Shown: positions 16,901-24,799, numbered from the stretch's first letter. The stretch: DNA of 33,254 nucleotides from Bryobacteraceae bacterium (GCA_030038565.1 JASHSS010000516.1:1-33254), one strand, 5' to 3'. Numbers and translations: made by a program. Notes: generated by a model from the letters alone, not told the origin.

Positions 16901-17503
16901 GCCACAACCGTTTCCGACACGCTGCGCCTGCTGGAATCGTGGAACGTCTCGTACCTGATTGCCCACAAACCGAAGGTCGGCGAGGAGGGCCACCCGCCCG
17001 CGCTCGCTAAGGTGATGGCCGCCTGCACGGGCCTGGAGTACGAATCCGGCGATATCTACCTGACCCGCCTGGACCCCACGTGCCGCCGGCTGCCATCGCT
17101 CGCCACGACCTTCGTGGCGCCGCCCGGATTGTACGACGATTTCGATCTCGCCCTGCACTTCACCGGCGACTGGGATCACAATACCACCTTTCAGGATGCC
17201 GACCTCCGCACCATCAGTTATACGGACGAGCCCGGCGCGGAAGTCTCGTTCGCTTTCGACGGCCAGTCGCTGACTTACATCTTCACCAAGGCCCCTAACC
17301 GGGGCATTGCCGAGGTCACCATCGACGGAGTTAGCCAGGGGCCCATCGACTTGTACTCCGCCCGCATCGAGTGGCAGGCCCGCCGGGTTCTCTGCTGCTT
17401 CCGCCGCGGCGCCCGCCACGTCCTCAAGATCCGCGTCACCGGTCAGGCGAACGCGCAATCCACCGGGCGGTACGTGGATGTAGATTCGCTGGTGGTGGAG
17501 TAA
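13940..17503 (+). CDS. Fused GT2 transferase / GtrA flippase-like / GT-C membrane glycosyltransferase
   Basis: 1187-residue inner-membrane protein with four parts. (1) Residues 1-225: GT2 transferase of the dolichyl/undecaprenyl-phosphate sugar synthase type, with VVVDDGS (Asp41-Asp42), NLGKGAALK, DADGQHHPED (97-106) and SDTQTGLRG. (2) About 228-345: a four-helix GtrA-like domain, from LRFGTVAFLTAALDNLVY through NYTAVRRSVF to LNFAVQRLFIFR. (3) About 355-1050: many hydrophobic helices with GADALATHLAVP (Asp567, His572), the acidic first loop of GT-C/ArnT-like transferases, and a periplasmic-type domain around ALERQRYLHEAAPVREVIDW. (4) About 1060-1187: a beta-rich soluble domain. This is the content of the separate gtrB, gtrA and gtr genes in one chain: charge lipid with sugar, flip it, transfer it outside. 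ATG 13940 was chosen; TTG 13922 would overlap aguA by TTGA. Sugar and acceptor are unknown. Confidence 0.85.
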   Translation: MTSETSVRLAVIIPAYCPSTSLVGLVRTLSARPFAAIVVVDDGSGAAYREIFDQVAAFPKVRLLRHAVNLGKGAALKAAFNYALCQFPALIGVVTADADGQHHPEDIESVAASLEAHPDTLVLGSRAFSGDVPLRSRIGNVATRGIVHMLLGRRISDTQTGLRGIPAGLLPHLLRIEARGYEFELEMLIAAHRLAIPLLEEPIRTIYESGNASSHFNPVIDSMKIYFVLLRFGTVAFLTAALDNLVYILVYHRLGHVLPSQVLGRLVSVCFNYTAVRRSVFVSHAQHKAALPKYLLLVLASGSASYAGIEFLSSRFGVSAVSAKLGMETALFFLNFAVQRLFIFRSESAESERRTVSPVVFSLAAAAVLAVVALLEVYGFSTAHLFAQEIWNPVGFSRFLRYGGAFLSLALPLALMAPWTLAMAFTVLLLGLTAFALGPLPLLATAFLLISACALGRLMMDRGGSSESGPLSGSDDVLATLVGLSLYMLLMYVVARLPVNYPAVWAAILALPLLADFRGVLARLRQWTRAIAGMELRGPGERAAFVLLAFVLGAHWLVVLKPEVGADALATHLAVPFDIAANHAMTFEPARFIWSVMPMGADFTYAITSLLGGEFAARLLDFAMLLALLALLYRAARRFTGPALALLLAALFATTPMVQLVTGSLFIENTQAVLVLGMLAALWRFDDTALRRYLNIAMLLGGAAVATKFGSLIFVLVALPFAAAMMVEHRKALGARPAAAIAVAALLLLAAALPPYAIAYAKTGNPLFPFLNPQIHSPLLDRSAVVQDYRFLQPLSWGTLYNLTFATTRYYEGQNGSFGFQYLLLAPLALLGLAMAGTRPARSAAVVAWAASIAVLLSTPNARYLYPALALLMVPAAAVLGWMRAGHRWMARAAIGAILACTGLNLYFLPSASYYHKDFCLRSPFSALERQRYLHEAAPVREVIDWFDRSHPKAGVMLTDDCTIAGLTGDVYENHWHQYNTWERLSRATTVSDTLRLLESWNVSYLIAHKPKVGEEGHPPALAKVMAACTGLEYESGDIYLTRLDPTCRRLPSLATTFVAPPGLYDDFDLALHFTGDWDHNTTFQDADLRTISYTDEPGAEVSFAFDGQSLTYIFTKAPNRGIAEVTIDGVSQGPIDLYSARIEWQARRVLCCFRRGARHVLKIRVTGQANAQSTGRYVDVDSLVVE

Positions 17504-17505
17504 AG

Positions 17506-19032
17506 TTACCAGGTGTAATGAGCGGTATAAGTCAGCGTCCTTTCCTCATCCGGCTGCAAGGTAACTTCATACTCAATGGTCCTGCTATCCACCTGCCGGT
17601 GCTGCGCCGATTCCTGGGTAATCACCCAGTTCGACCACCGGTACAGGTGCTCCACCACCCGCACGGTGGCGGCTTCTTTCTTGTGGTTCCGCAGCTTGAT
17701 CTCGAAGGATTCATCGGCCCAGCCGCCCGGCTGCATCTGCGATTGAAACCGGGTCTGCCGCCGCTCGCCCGTAATATCGAAGGCGTTCCCGGTGTACACC
17801 CGCACGGTCTCATCCTTGGGCGTGTGGTCGATCTCGTTTTCGCCGGTGAACTCCACCTGCCCATCCTGGTCCCGCCGATAAAACCTCACCCGCCCCTTGG
17901 GCAGCGGGATTCCCAGGTGGTTGGCGTCGTTATTGGAGAACTCGCGCATCACCCAGACGTGCGGATTGGATTGCGTGCCGTACTGTTGGATGTTGCGCAC
18001 ATCCTGGTAGGCGTTGTAATTGCGATCGAACTGCACGCCGTCGTAGACGTACAATCGCTTGGATTGGATGCCGGAAGCGCGCACGAACTCCACCTGCTTG
18101 GTCTCGCGGTCGTGAATCGTGGTAGGTAGCGGCAGCGAGTAGAGGTGATAATCCTCGAAGGTCTTCTCGGTGACCTGGGGCGGGCCACCAATGATGCCGC
18201 CCAGGGCGCCGCCGCCGCCTGCCGCGAACCTCGCTTGAACCTGCGGCTGAACCTTGTTCACATCCCCCGCCATCAGCTTGATGTGGGCGTGGTCGAACTG
18301 CTTGCCGCTCTGGTTGTCGAGGGTCACCCAGCCCACCAGGTCCAGCGTATCGCCCGTCTCCGGCGCCACCATGTTGTAATCGGCGCTCCAGGTCATGCCG
18401 CCCGAAACATAGCTCAGCTCCGCATCGAATTTGGCCGGCTGCGCGGCATACAGGATCCAGTCCAGCGCAGGCTTGAGAATCGCATCGTCGCCCAGCGCCG
18501 GGAAGATTGGCAGCCCCGGCAGCGTGAATTGCAGCTTTCCGCCGACTTCGATCACCGGCTGTCCCGCTCCGCCCTGGGCCATGTTCATCTGGTTGTACTG
18601 ATATTGCGGGCCATACTGCTGCATGGCCTGGTAATGCGGCACGTAGCCGCTGCGCACGATCCTGCCGCTGACGATGGTATTGGTTCCATCCTGGTTATGC
18701 ACTGAGAACTCGATGCTTTTGCCTTCGTATAACGCCAGCAGCCTCTCCTGCGAAACCGGATCGTTGCGGTAGTTCTGCTCCACCACCACCAGCACCTGCT
18801 TTCCCGCCGGGTCGCGCAGAATCACCGAATCCGGTTCCACCTGCGCGGTAACGCCGGTATATTGCAGGCTGTTATTGCCCGCCTTCAAATCCAGCGGTAA
18901 GGTCTCGCGAATGACCGCGAAGTTCTGGTTATAGATAGTAAGCGCCGGATCGGCGGCCAGCGCCAGAGCCGTGAAGCAAGCGCACAGTGCCGTAAGCCGG
19001 CCACAGTGACTTGTGACGCAGGAAATCTTCAT
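17506..19032 (-). CDS. Exported DUF4139 domain protein
   Basis: 508-residue protein with an N-terminal signal peptide (residues about 1-27 ending ALALAADP). The sequence is beta-rich, with LTIYNQNFAVIRETLPLDL at the mature start, YVSGGMTWSADYN and WVTLDNQSGKQFDHAHIKLMAGD in the centre and RVVEHLYRWSNWVIT...LQPDEERTLTYTAHYTW at the end, as in DUF4139 proteins. A Gln/Tyr/Met-rich stretch near residues 160-185 and a Gly-rich stretch near 282-292 look disordered. The family has no settled function. The gene lies 64 bases downstream of the TonB-dependent receptor on the same strand and may be co-transcribed; its stop is only 2 bases from the stop of the convergent glycosyltransferase gene. Confidence 0.82.
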   Translation of the reverse strand: MKISCVTSHCGRLTALCACFTALALAADPALTIYNQNFAVIRETLPLDLKAGNNSLQYTGVTAQVEPDSVILRDPAGKQVLVVVEQNYRNDPVSQERLLALYEGKSIEFSVHNQDGTNTIVSGRIVRSGYVPHYQAMQQYGPQYQYNQMNMAQGGAGQPVIEVGGKLQFTLPGLPIFPALGDDAILKPALDWILYAAQPAKFDAELSYVSGGMTWSADYNMVAPETGDTLDLVGWVTLDNQSGKQFDHAHIKLMAGDVNKVQPQVQARFAAGGGGALGGIIGGPPQVTEKTFEDYHLYSLPLPTTIHDRETKQVEFVRASGIQSKRLYVYDGVQFDRNYNAYQDVRNIQQYGTQSNPHVWVMREFSNNDANHLGIPLPKGRVRFYRRDQDGQVEFTGENEIDHTPKDETVRVYTGNAFDITGERRQTRFQSQMQPGGWADESFEIKLRNHKKEAATVRVVEHLYRWSNWVITQESAQHRQVDSRTIEYEVTLQPDEERTLTYTAHYTW

Positions 19033-19096
19033 GTCTCATTGACGCCACCAGGGGAGTAAATGTTGCCGGAGCGCCATTCGGCCGGCCGGTCTCTTC

Positions 19097-22000
19097 TTAG
19101 AACCGCCACTTCACCCCGACCTGCAACGACCGGGGTCCTCCGGTTTCGAGAATCGGCGACAGGCCGCTGCCGGGGCTGCCCGTCCCCAGCATCATGTTCA
19201 ACATGGACGTGGATTGTCCAAATACCGGGCTGTCCAGATAAGCCACCGGATCGGCGAAATTCGGGTGGTTCAGCGCGTTATAGGCCTCCAGGCGAACCTC
19301 CATCCGGATGCGCTCGTTGAGCTTGAACTCGCGGCGCAGCGCCAGGTCCACCTGCCACATTCCGAATCCGGTAAGCGCGTTGCGCCCCAGGATGCCCTGC
19401 ACCCCCGCGGGCGTTGCCAGAAATGCCGCCGGATTCAAAACCCGGCCGCCGGGCGCTCCCGCTTCGGAGATCCACAGCGGCTGGTCGAGCGCCAGGTTGG
19501 GGCGGAACGCGTTGATCAGCGGGATGCCCATGTACTCCTCGTTCTGCAGCACTGTGATGGGGAAGCCGCTGCGCGCGTGCAGCACGCCGTCGAGAGCCCA
19601 GCCTCGCAGCCATGGGCGGCCGTCGGCCGGCAGTTCGTAGGTGACCGACCCGGTCAGCGATTGGCGCAGGTCGAAATCCGACGATCCCCAGTTGCTGGCC
19701 GGCGATCCCACCCAAACCAGAAACGAGTCGCTCGAATCGTTGTCGATCGAGTGCGCCCAGTCGTAAGCCGCGATAGCCTGGAGGCCGCGCGCCACCTGCC
19801 GCCGGTACTGCACTTCCAGAGCGTGATAGATCGAGCGCCCGTCGTCATTCGTGGCGGCCACCAGAAACGTGGGGCTGTTGCCCGGGCCGCCCACCTCGCG
19901 CCGGATCAGTCCCGTCCCCAGCGAACCCACGTAGCCCGCCGAAATCACGTCGTGCGTTCCGAGCGCCCGCTCCACCGAGAGATTCCATTGCTTCACCTCC
20001 GGCAGCGTCAACCCCGGCATAAAACCGAAGGCCAGTTGCGAGGAAGCAAAGCCCACTCGCGGGCTGGTGTAACTGGAGATGCCCAGCGGGCCGCCGTTCA
20101 GGATATCCGCCGCGATGCTCAGGCTGGAGTCGTAATACAGTCCGCCGCCCACGCGCAGCACCGTGCGGCCGTCGGCCGTCAGCCGCATGGCCAGGCCCAG
20201 CCGCGGGGCGAAATCGCGGTAAGAAGTAGGCCACAGCGGCTGCGGCTGCAGGGCGGGGTAGTACGTGGCCGTGGAGGGATTGAAGAAATAGGTGCCGCTG
20301 GCCGGTCCCGCCAGCGATTGCGTGGCGGGGCTGAACTCCCAGCGCAACCCGCCCGACACGGTCAATCTCGTGGTAGCCTGCCAGGTGTCCTGAACCCACA
20401 ACGATAATTCCTGCACTCCGGCCGTTCCGTTTACAGCCGCCGCCCGCGAGACCCACAGGTTGTTCTGGTTGGTCAATTCCGTCAAGGTATCGGCAATCAC
20501 CCCCAGGGTGGCGGTGGGATCGCGCCGCACCAGGACGATGTCGCGGTAGTCGGCGCCCACTTCGAGCGCATGTTTGCCAACCTGGAAGCCGGTGGAATGA
20601 ACGAACTGGAACTGGCGCTGCCAGCGCTGGCCCTCGCGCCCCGACACCAGTTGCCCGATGCCGCCGATGGAGAACCGCACCAGGTACCCGCAAGGCGGCG
20701 GGTTGTTTTCAAAATCCGCCGCCAACAGGTCCAGCTCACAACCGGGGCCGGGCGTGTTGCCGGTCCACACCGAGTCTGCGCGCGATTCCGATTCGTTGGC
20801 CCGGAAATCCAGCACCAGCCCGCTCGTTGGCCGGGCGTTCAACCCCAAGGTCAGGCTCTGCGTCCGCAGGCTCAGTTGATCCACCGCCAGGGTGCCGAAC
20901 TCGTTCGAGGAGGGCGAATCGTTATAGCGCCCGAACAGGGACACGCGCGAGCCGATGGCCTGGTCGATGCGTACGCCCCCGGCATCCAGGCGCGCCGGGC
21001 GGTCGGTGCGCCCGGTCCATTCCCCCACGATAGCCGGCGTGGTTGGGTTGGCCGGAACGGGAAAGAGGTCCAGCACCGGCTGTACCCAATCCCCCGCCTG
21101 CTGGCGCCCGGCGGGCGACGGCACGGGCTGGTTCCAGACGAACGGTTGCAGCAGCGCCATGTGCTCATAAGAAAGGAAAAAGAAGGTGTGGTTGCGCCGC
21201 ACCGGGCCGCCCAAAGTCTGCGACACATCCTGCAGCCGCAATTCCAGCGGCCCGTACCCCGCGGCGTTGCCGAACCAGTCGTTGGCATCCGCCAGTTCGT
21301 TGCGAATGCGGTAGGATGTGGTCCCGTGCAACTGGTTGCTGCCTGATCGTGTGGTGAGCGAAACCGCTGCTCCGGGCATGCGTCCGAACTCGGCCACCGA
21401 TGTCGAGGTACGCACTCGGAACTGTTCCACGGCGTCCAGAGCAATTAGCGAATCCAGGCTTCCAAACGCGCTCACCGCCGGAAGCACCCCGCCGGTAGAC
21501 TGCGCCGGCAGCCCTCCGGCCGTCACACCCATATTGGCGCTTATCCCATCCACGGTGAAGGAGTTGGTGTTGGGGCGCTGGCCCGCGGTGCTGAACTGGC
21601 CCGCCTCGCCGCGCGTGGCGGGCACCACGTTGCTGCCGCCGGTCAGTTCCAGCAATCCCAGGATGCCCCCGCCGTTGAGCGGCAGGCGTTGGATTTCGTC
21701 GCGCTCGACGCTGCCGCCGGTGGAGGGATCGGCGCGGGCAGCCAGCGGCTCGGTGTCCTCCACCGTGATGGTCTGCTCAATGCTGCCGACCGTCAACACG
21801 AAGTCCGCGCGAACCGGTGTATCCCCGGGCAGGCGCACACCGAACTTGATAGCGGTCTGGAAACCCTCCTTGCGAACGGTGATCTTGTAAATTCCGGGAT
21901 CCAGTGCGGCGACCGCGAAGTTTCCCCCCGGGTCGGACGCGGTAATCCGCCGGAAGCCAGTGTCTTCGCTGGTGACAGTGATGGCCGCTTCTGCGACGGC

Positions 22001-22114
22001 GCCTTCGGACGGGTCCAGGATGCGGCCAAAAAGGGTGCCCCTTTGGGCCGATGCGTTTCCCGCGACGCCCGCTACCAACCATACCAGTAGCGCGAGCGAC
22101 CGGCGGCAAATCAT
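19097..22114 (-). CDS. Oar-like TonB-dependent outer-membrane receptor
   Basis: 1005-residue outer-membrane protein. Order: signal peptide (1-23, ending NASAQ); carboxypeptidase-regulatory-like beta-sandwich (about 25-110, GRILDPSEGAVAEAAITVT...GGNFAVAALDPGIYKITVRKEGF); plug domain (about 112-240, with VERDEIQRLPLNGGG and FTVDGISANMG); then a 22-strand-type barrel ending in Phe (VGVKWRF), the usual signal for barrel assembly. No obvious N-terminal signalling (STN) domain is present. Such proteins are expanded in acidobacteria and are thought to import large or sugar-derived substrates. It stands 376 bases downstream of the anti-sigma gene and upstream of DUF4139. A TAGGGT 8 bases before ATG 22114 and a GGGTAG ribosome-like stretch overlap, so start signals are ambiguous. 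Substrate unknown. Confidence 0.9.
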   Translation of the reverse strand: MICRRSLALLVWLVAGVAGNASAQRGTLFGRILDPSEGAVAEAAITVTSEDTGFRRITASDPGGNFAVAALDPGIYKITVRKEGFQTAIKFGVRLPGDTPVRADFVLTVGSIEQTITVEDTEPLAARADPSTGGSVERDEIQRLPLNGGGILGLLELTGGSNVVPATRGEAGQFSTAGQRPNTNSFTVDGISANMGVTAGGLPAQSTGGVLPAVSAFGSLDSLIALDAVEQFRVRTSTSVAEFGRMPGAAVSLTTRSGSNQLHGTTSYRIRNELADANDWFGNAAGYGPLELRLQDVSQTLGGPVRRNHTFFFLSYEHMALLQPFVWNQPVPSPAGRQQAGDWVQPVLDLFPVPANPTTPAIVGEWTGRTDRPARLDAGGVRIDQAIGSRVSLFGRYNDSPSSNEFGTLAVDQLSLRTQSLTLGLNARPTSGLVLDFRANESESRADSVWTGNTPGPGCELDLLAADFENNPPPCGYLVRFSIGGIGQLVSGREGQRWQRQFQFVHSTGFQVGKHALEVGADYRDIVLVRRDPTATLGVIADTLTELTNQNNLWVSRAAAVNGTAGVQELSLWVQDTWQATTRLTVSGGLRWEFSPATQSLAGPASGTYFFNPSTATYYPALQPQPLWPTSYRDFAPRLGLAMRLTADGRTVLRVGGGLYYDSSLSIAADILNGGPLGISSYTSPRVGFASSQLAFGFMPGLTLPEVKQWNLSVERALGTHDVISAGYVGSLGTGLIRREVGGPGNSPTFLVAATNDDGRSIYHALEVQYRRQVARGLQAIAAYDWAHSIDNDSSDSFLVWVGSPASNWGSSDFDLRQSLTGSVTYELPADGRPWLRGWALDGVLHARSGFPITVLQNEEYMGIPLINAFRPNLALDQPLWISEAGAPGGRVLNPAAFLATPAGVQGILGRNALTGFGMWQVDLALRREFKLNERIRMEVRLEAYNALNHPNFADPVAYLDSPVFGQSTSMLNMMLGTGSPGSGLSPILETGGPRSLQVGVKWRF

Positions 22115-22490
22115 TACTTACTACCCTACACCCTCGCTTCCGGGGCCACAACCGGCGCAAAATGGCGATTCGGAAGGGGTAATCGGGCAACCTAGGTGGG
22201 GATCGTGCCGTAGTACGCCACAACAAGCCCCCAGAGAGCCGGCCGCCACGGCTGGGCATGGGTTGGTTACTGCCTGCGTGCGATCTGCGGGGTAGTACTG
22301 TTCGGTCCGTGGCGTTTTGCCGCTGGATTCGAGTCCCAGGCCCACACTCCTGGCCACAGGGGTACCTACCGGCCCTTGCGGCAGGCGCCGCGGGGCCCAG
22401 CATGGCAATCCGCTGCACGCCCGCCAGAGCGTCACGGGCCGCCGTAAGCAGTGGCTCCAGCCGTGCCTCCGATCTCGTCTGACGCTGGGT
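22115..22490. other. 376-bp non-coding gap upstream of the receptor gene
   Basis: No credible gene on either strand. It separates the anti-sigma stop (22491) from the receptor start and must hold any promoter of the receptor. GTAGTAC occurs twice (22210-22216 and 22292-22298), 82 bases apart, which may be a regulator site or chance. No strong promoter or terminator hairpin was identified. Confidence 0.4.
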
Positions 22491-24149
22491 TTACTCGCGG
22501 GCCAGCAACCGCTGGCAAATCGCGATATCGTCCTCCCAAAGCTTGAGATCGCTCGACAAGTCGGAAGGCGTAAAGGCCCCGCCATCGGAAGGCGCCGCGC
22601 CCAACATGACCGAAAGCCGGCGTTCCACGCGCTGCGCTGTAGCCACAAGGTCTTCCGCCGCAGGCTGCCAGGCATCCGGCGGCGCCGCTGGGCCAGCCCC
22701 CGCCTGGCCGCCCATGGCCGTCAAAACAGGTTCCAGCGTGCGGCTCATCTTGGCGGTAATACCAGCCATCGTGGCCACGTTTTCCCGCGCAAGCTCACGG
22801 AGGGTCTGGCGGTCCGCCTGGCTGAAGGATGCCTCGGCGGAAGCGGGAAAGCGCTCGGCCAGCCGCCGGAGCGCGTAAGCCTGCGCCATGGCTGCGTCAC
22901 TCCAGTCCAACATCTGGGCGCTGAACCGTTCGAACTGCGGGTGACCGCCCAACTGCCGCTCGACCCGCGCCGCCATGCCGGCTCCGGGATTTTCCGGTGG
23001 CGCCGTCGCCGCGGCCGGCGGTTCTGTGGTCACCGGCGGCGCGCCTGGTTCCGAAAACTCCACAACAACATTTGGAAATTTCTCCAGAGCCGCCGCGATT
23101 TCGCGCTGCCGCGCAGCTGGGATACCCACGCCCGTTACCACCAGGCGGCCCTCTACGGGCTTGACTTCCACCTGCTCGCCCAAATCGGCCCCGATTCCGT
23201 GAAGCGCCGTGAGCACCTGGAGCACAGCGGAAACCGGGGGCGCTGCCGCAGCCACGGCCGGGGCAGGCAGGCGCGGCGCGGCGGGCTGCGCGCCAGGCTC
23301 AAGTGGGTGGGGTGCGGGCGTACCACCGATAGTTCCGCCGTCCTCGGTTTCCCCGGCCACGGCGCTCAATTCCACCCAATCCCGACTTCGAAATTCAAGC
23401 CGCGCCTCCAGGGGCGCCAGGTCGGTGGCCCGCAGCGTCAGGCTGGCGGCCGCCAGTTCCCCCTCCGGCGTGGTGGTGCGGATCTGGTAGGTATCTGCGG
23501 TGGTGGTGACCGAATCCGTTTTTCGCTCGAGGGAGTCGCGGCAACCGGCGAATGCCTGCGCGCTCAGCGGATCGTTCCAATCCCAATGCGCCGCCTGAAA
23601 CAGCGCTTCCAGGGCGGGCGCGGCAGGTTCCTTGGGCAGCGCGGCCATGGCGTCCCGCCTGCCGATCACCCGCGTGAATTGGGCGTACCTGGTTCGGAAG
23701 AGAACCCGGCGCGGCGCGGTCGCGGTTCGCTGGGATGCCGCCATTTCGGCCTTCTGGAGCAGCGAAGCCGCCTCGACCGAAGGCGTCTCCCGGAGTCCAT
23801 AGAAGACCGCCAGCAGGATCGCGGCTGCCGCCGCCAAAGCCCAGCGCAAAGGCGGCTTGATCCGCCACCACGGCTCCCGGGCCGCCGGAGCCAATGATCG
23901 ATCGATCTCGGCGAACCCGGCACGCAGATCCGCCCAGGGCTTGGGCGGCGCGGGCAGCAGAGCCTCCAGCACGTCTTCGCGGTAGCGGAAGCATTCCGCC
24001 AGGGTGGCGCGCAATTCCTCCACCTGCGCGCGGCACTCCGGACAGGCTTCCAGATGCTCCTCCACCTGCCGTTTTTCCAGCGCCGGCAGTTCGGCATCCA
24101 CCAAACGCAGCAGCACCGCCTCTTCCGGATGAGTGGGGAAATTATTCAC
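22491..24149 (-). CDS. Long zinc-finger anti-sigma factor with single membrane segment
   Basis: 552-residue predicted anti-sigma factor. The cytoplasmic N-terminus has the zf-HC2 zinc-binding signature His32-x3-Cys36-x2-Cys39 (HLEACPEC) in the usual short helical domain, then one transmembrane helix (about 103-119, PLRWALAAAAAILLAVFYGL). The remaining 430 residues would be periplasmic and are Ala/Pro-rich with several helical segments, far longer than the 200-250 residues of ordinary ZAS anti-sigma factors. A block near 315-350 (QVEVKPVEGRLVVTGVGIPA, then REIAAALEKFPNVVVEFSEP) resembles a small BON-like alpha/beta fold. The ATG overlaps the end of the sigma gene by 8 bases, the standard arrangement of a sigma factor with its own inhibitor. 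The signal sensed is unknown. Confidence 0.8.
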   Translation of the reverse strand: MNNFPTHPEEAVLLRLVDAELPALEKRQVEEHLEACPECRAQVEELRATLAECFRYREDVLEALLPAPPKPWADLRAGFAEIDRSLAPAAREPWWRIKPPLRWALAAAAAILLAVFYGLRETPSVEAASLLQKAEMAASQRTATAPRRVLFRTRYAQFTRVIGRRDAMAALPKEPAAPALEALFQAAHWDWNDPLSAQAFAGCRDSLERKTDSVTTTADTYQIRTTTPEGELAAASLTLRATDLAPLEARLEFRSRDWVELSAVAGETEDGGTIGGTPAPHPLEPGAQPAAPRLPAPAVAAAAPPVSAVLQVLTALHGIGADLGEQVEVKPVEGRLVVTGVGIPAARQREIAAALEKFPNVVVEFSEPGAPPVTTEPPAAATAPPENPGAGMAARVERQLGGHPQFERFSAQMLDWSDAAMAQAYALRRLAERFPASAEASFSQADRQTLRELARENVATMAGITAKMSRTLEPVLTAMGGQAGAGPAAPPDAWQPAAEDLVATAQRVERRLSVMLGAAPSDGGAFTPSDLSSDLKLWEDDIAICQRLLARE

Positions 24150-24669
24150 TCCGCACCCTCCGCAGCCGCATCATGGCGCGCCGCAAAAACTCTCCCACGG
24201 CCGACGGACTGATTCCCAGCACCGCCCCGATCTCCGGATAGTGCAGCCCTTCCAGGCGCAGGAACAGGCAGCGCCGCTGCTGCTCCGAGAGGCCCTCCAC
24301 GGCATTGTGGAAGGCCAGTTGGCGCTCGCGGTCCAGCAATTGGTGCTCGGGGTTGGGAGCTTCGGACCTCAGACTGGCCTCCAGGCCCGGATCGAAAGAT
24401 TCCTCGGAATGCTGCCGGGCGCGCACCTTGAGCCCGTGGTTGTGCGCCACACGGAAGATCCAACCCTTATAATTTTCAATGGCTTCGCCCTTCCGAAGGG
24501 TGCTGTAGAGGCGCAGGAACACCTCTTGCACGGCTTCCTGGGCACGGGCGGGATAAAGACCCAGCGTCAGCAGGTAGCGATAGACGTCGTTGCGCGATTC
24601 TTCGTACAACTGTGCCACTCGATCCTCGAAAGTGTCCACCGCCTCTTCCTGCCGGAGAAGTTCCCACAT
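24142..24669 (-). CDS. ECF-type RNA polymerase sigma factor
   Basis: 175-residue extracytoplasmic-function sigma factor. Region 2 is visible from about residue 17 to 85 (YEESRNDVYRYLLTLGLYPA, then EAVQEVFLRLYSTL and NYKGWIFRVAHNHGL), region 4 from about 120 to 170 (LSEQQRRCLFLRLEGLHYPE, then IGAVLGISPSAVGEFLRRAM), where the helix-turn-helix would read the -35 element. Regions 1.1 and 3 are absent, as in all ECF factors. Its stop overlaps the anti-sigma start. Upstream, towards the divergent glycosyltransferase, lies an inverted repeat that could control both. Targets are not known from sequence; the receptor downstream is a candidate. Confidence 0.92.
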   Translation of the reverse strand: MWELLRQEEAVDTFEDRVAQLYEESRNDVYRYLLTLGLYPARAQEAVQEVFLRLYSTLRKGEAIENYKGWIFRVAHNHGLKVRARQHSEESFDPGLEASLRSEAPNPEHQLLDRERQLAFHNAVEGLSEQQRRCLFLRLEGLHYPEIGAVLGISPSAVGEFLRRAMMRLRRVRSE

Positions 24670-24733
24670 CTGCTTGGCTGGCCGAGGACGCGGACATTAC
24701 AAGCCACTTAGAAAGACCCCCGACCCCATCCGG

Positions 24734-24799
24734 CCAACTACACCTTCCACAGAGAAATATCGAATATTTTTTTAAAAACCGCAAAATGGGTGTAGTTGG
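24734..24799. promoter_or_regulatory. 11-bp inverted repeat flanking an AT-rich core, probable operator
   Basis: CCAACTACACC (24734-24744) and its exact reverse complement GGTGTAGTTGG (24789-24799) face each other across 44 bases. The core is strikingly AT-rich in a GC-rich genome and contains a second inverted repeat, AAATAT-CGA-ATATTT (24755-24769), nearly concentric with the first, followed by a T7A5 run typical of flexible or bent DNA. It lies between the divergent sigma-factor and GT2 genes. The right arm falls inside the first codons if GT2 starts at 24786. Alternatives are a weak long-loop hairpin or chance, but 11 exact bases make chance unlikely. Confidence 0.55.

Noticed and set aside
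22322-22339. T-loop-like sequence GGATTCGAGTCCC suggesting a tRNA
   Set aside because: The conserved G before TTC is A, the T-stem has a mismatch, and no matching acceptor, D or anticodon arms could be placed upstream.
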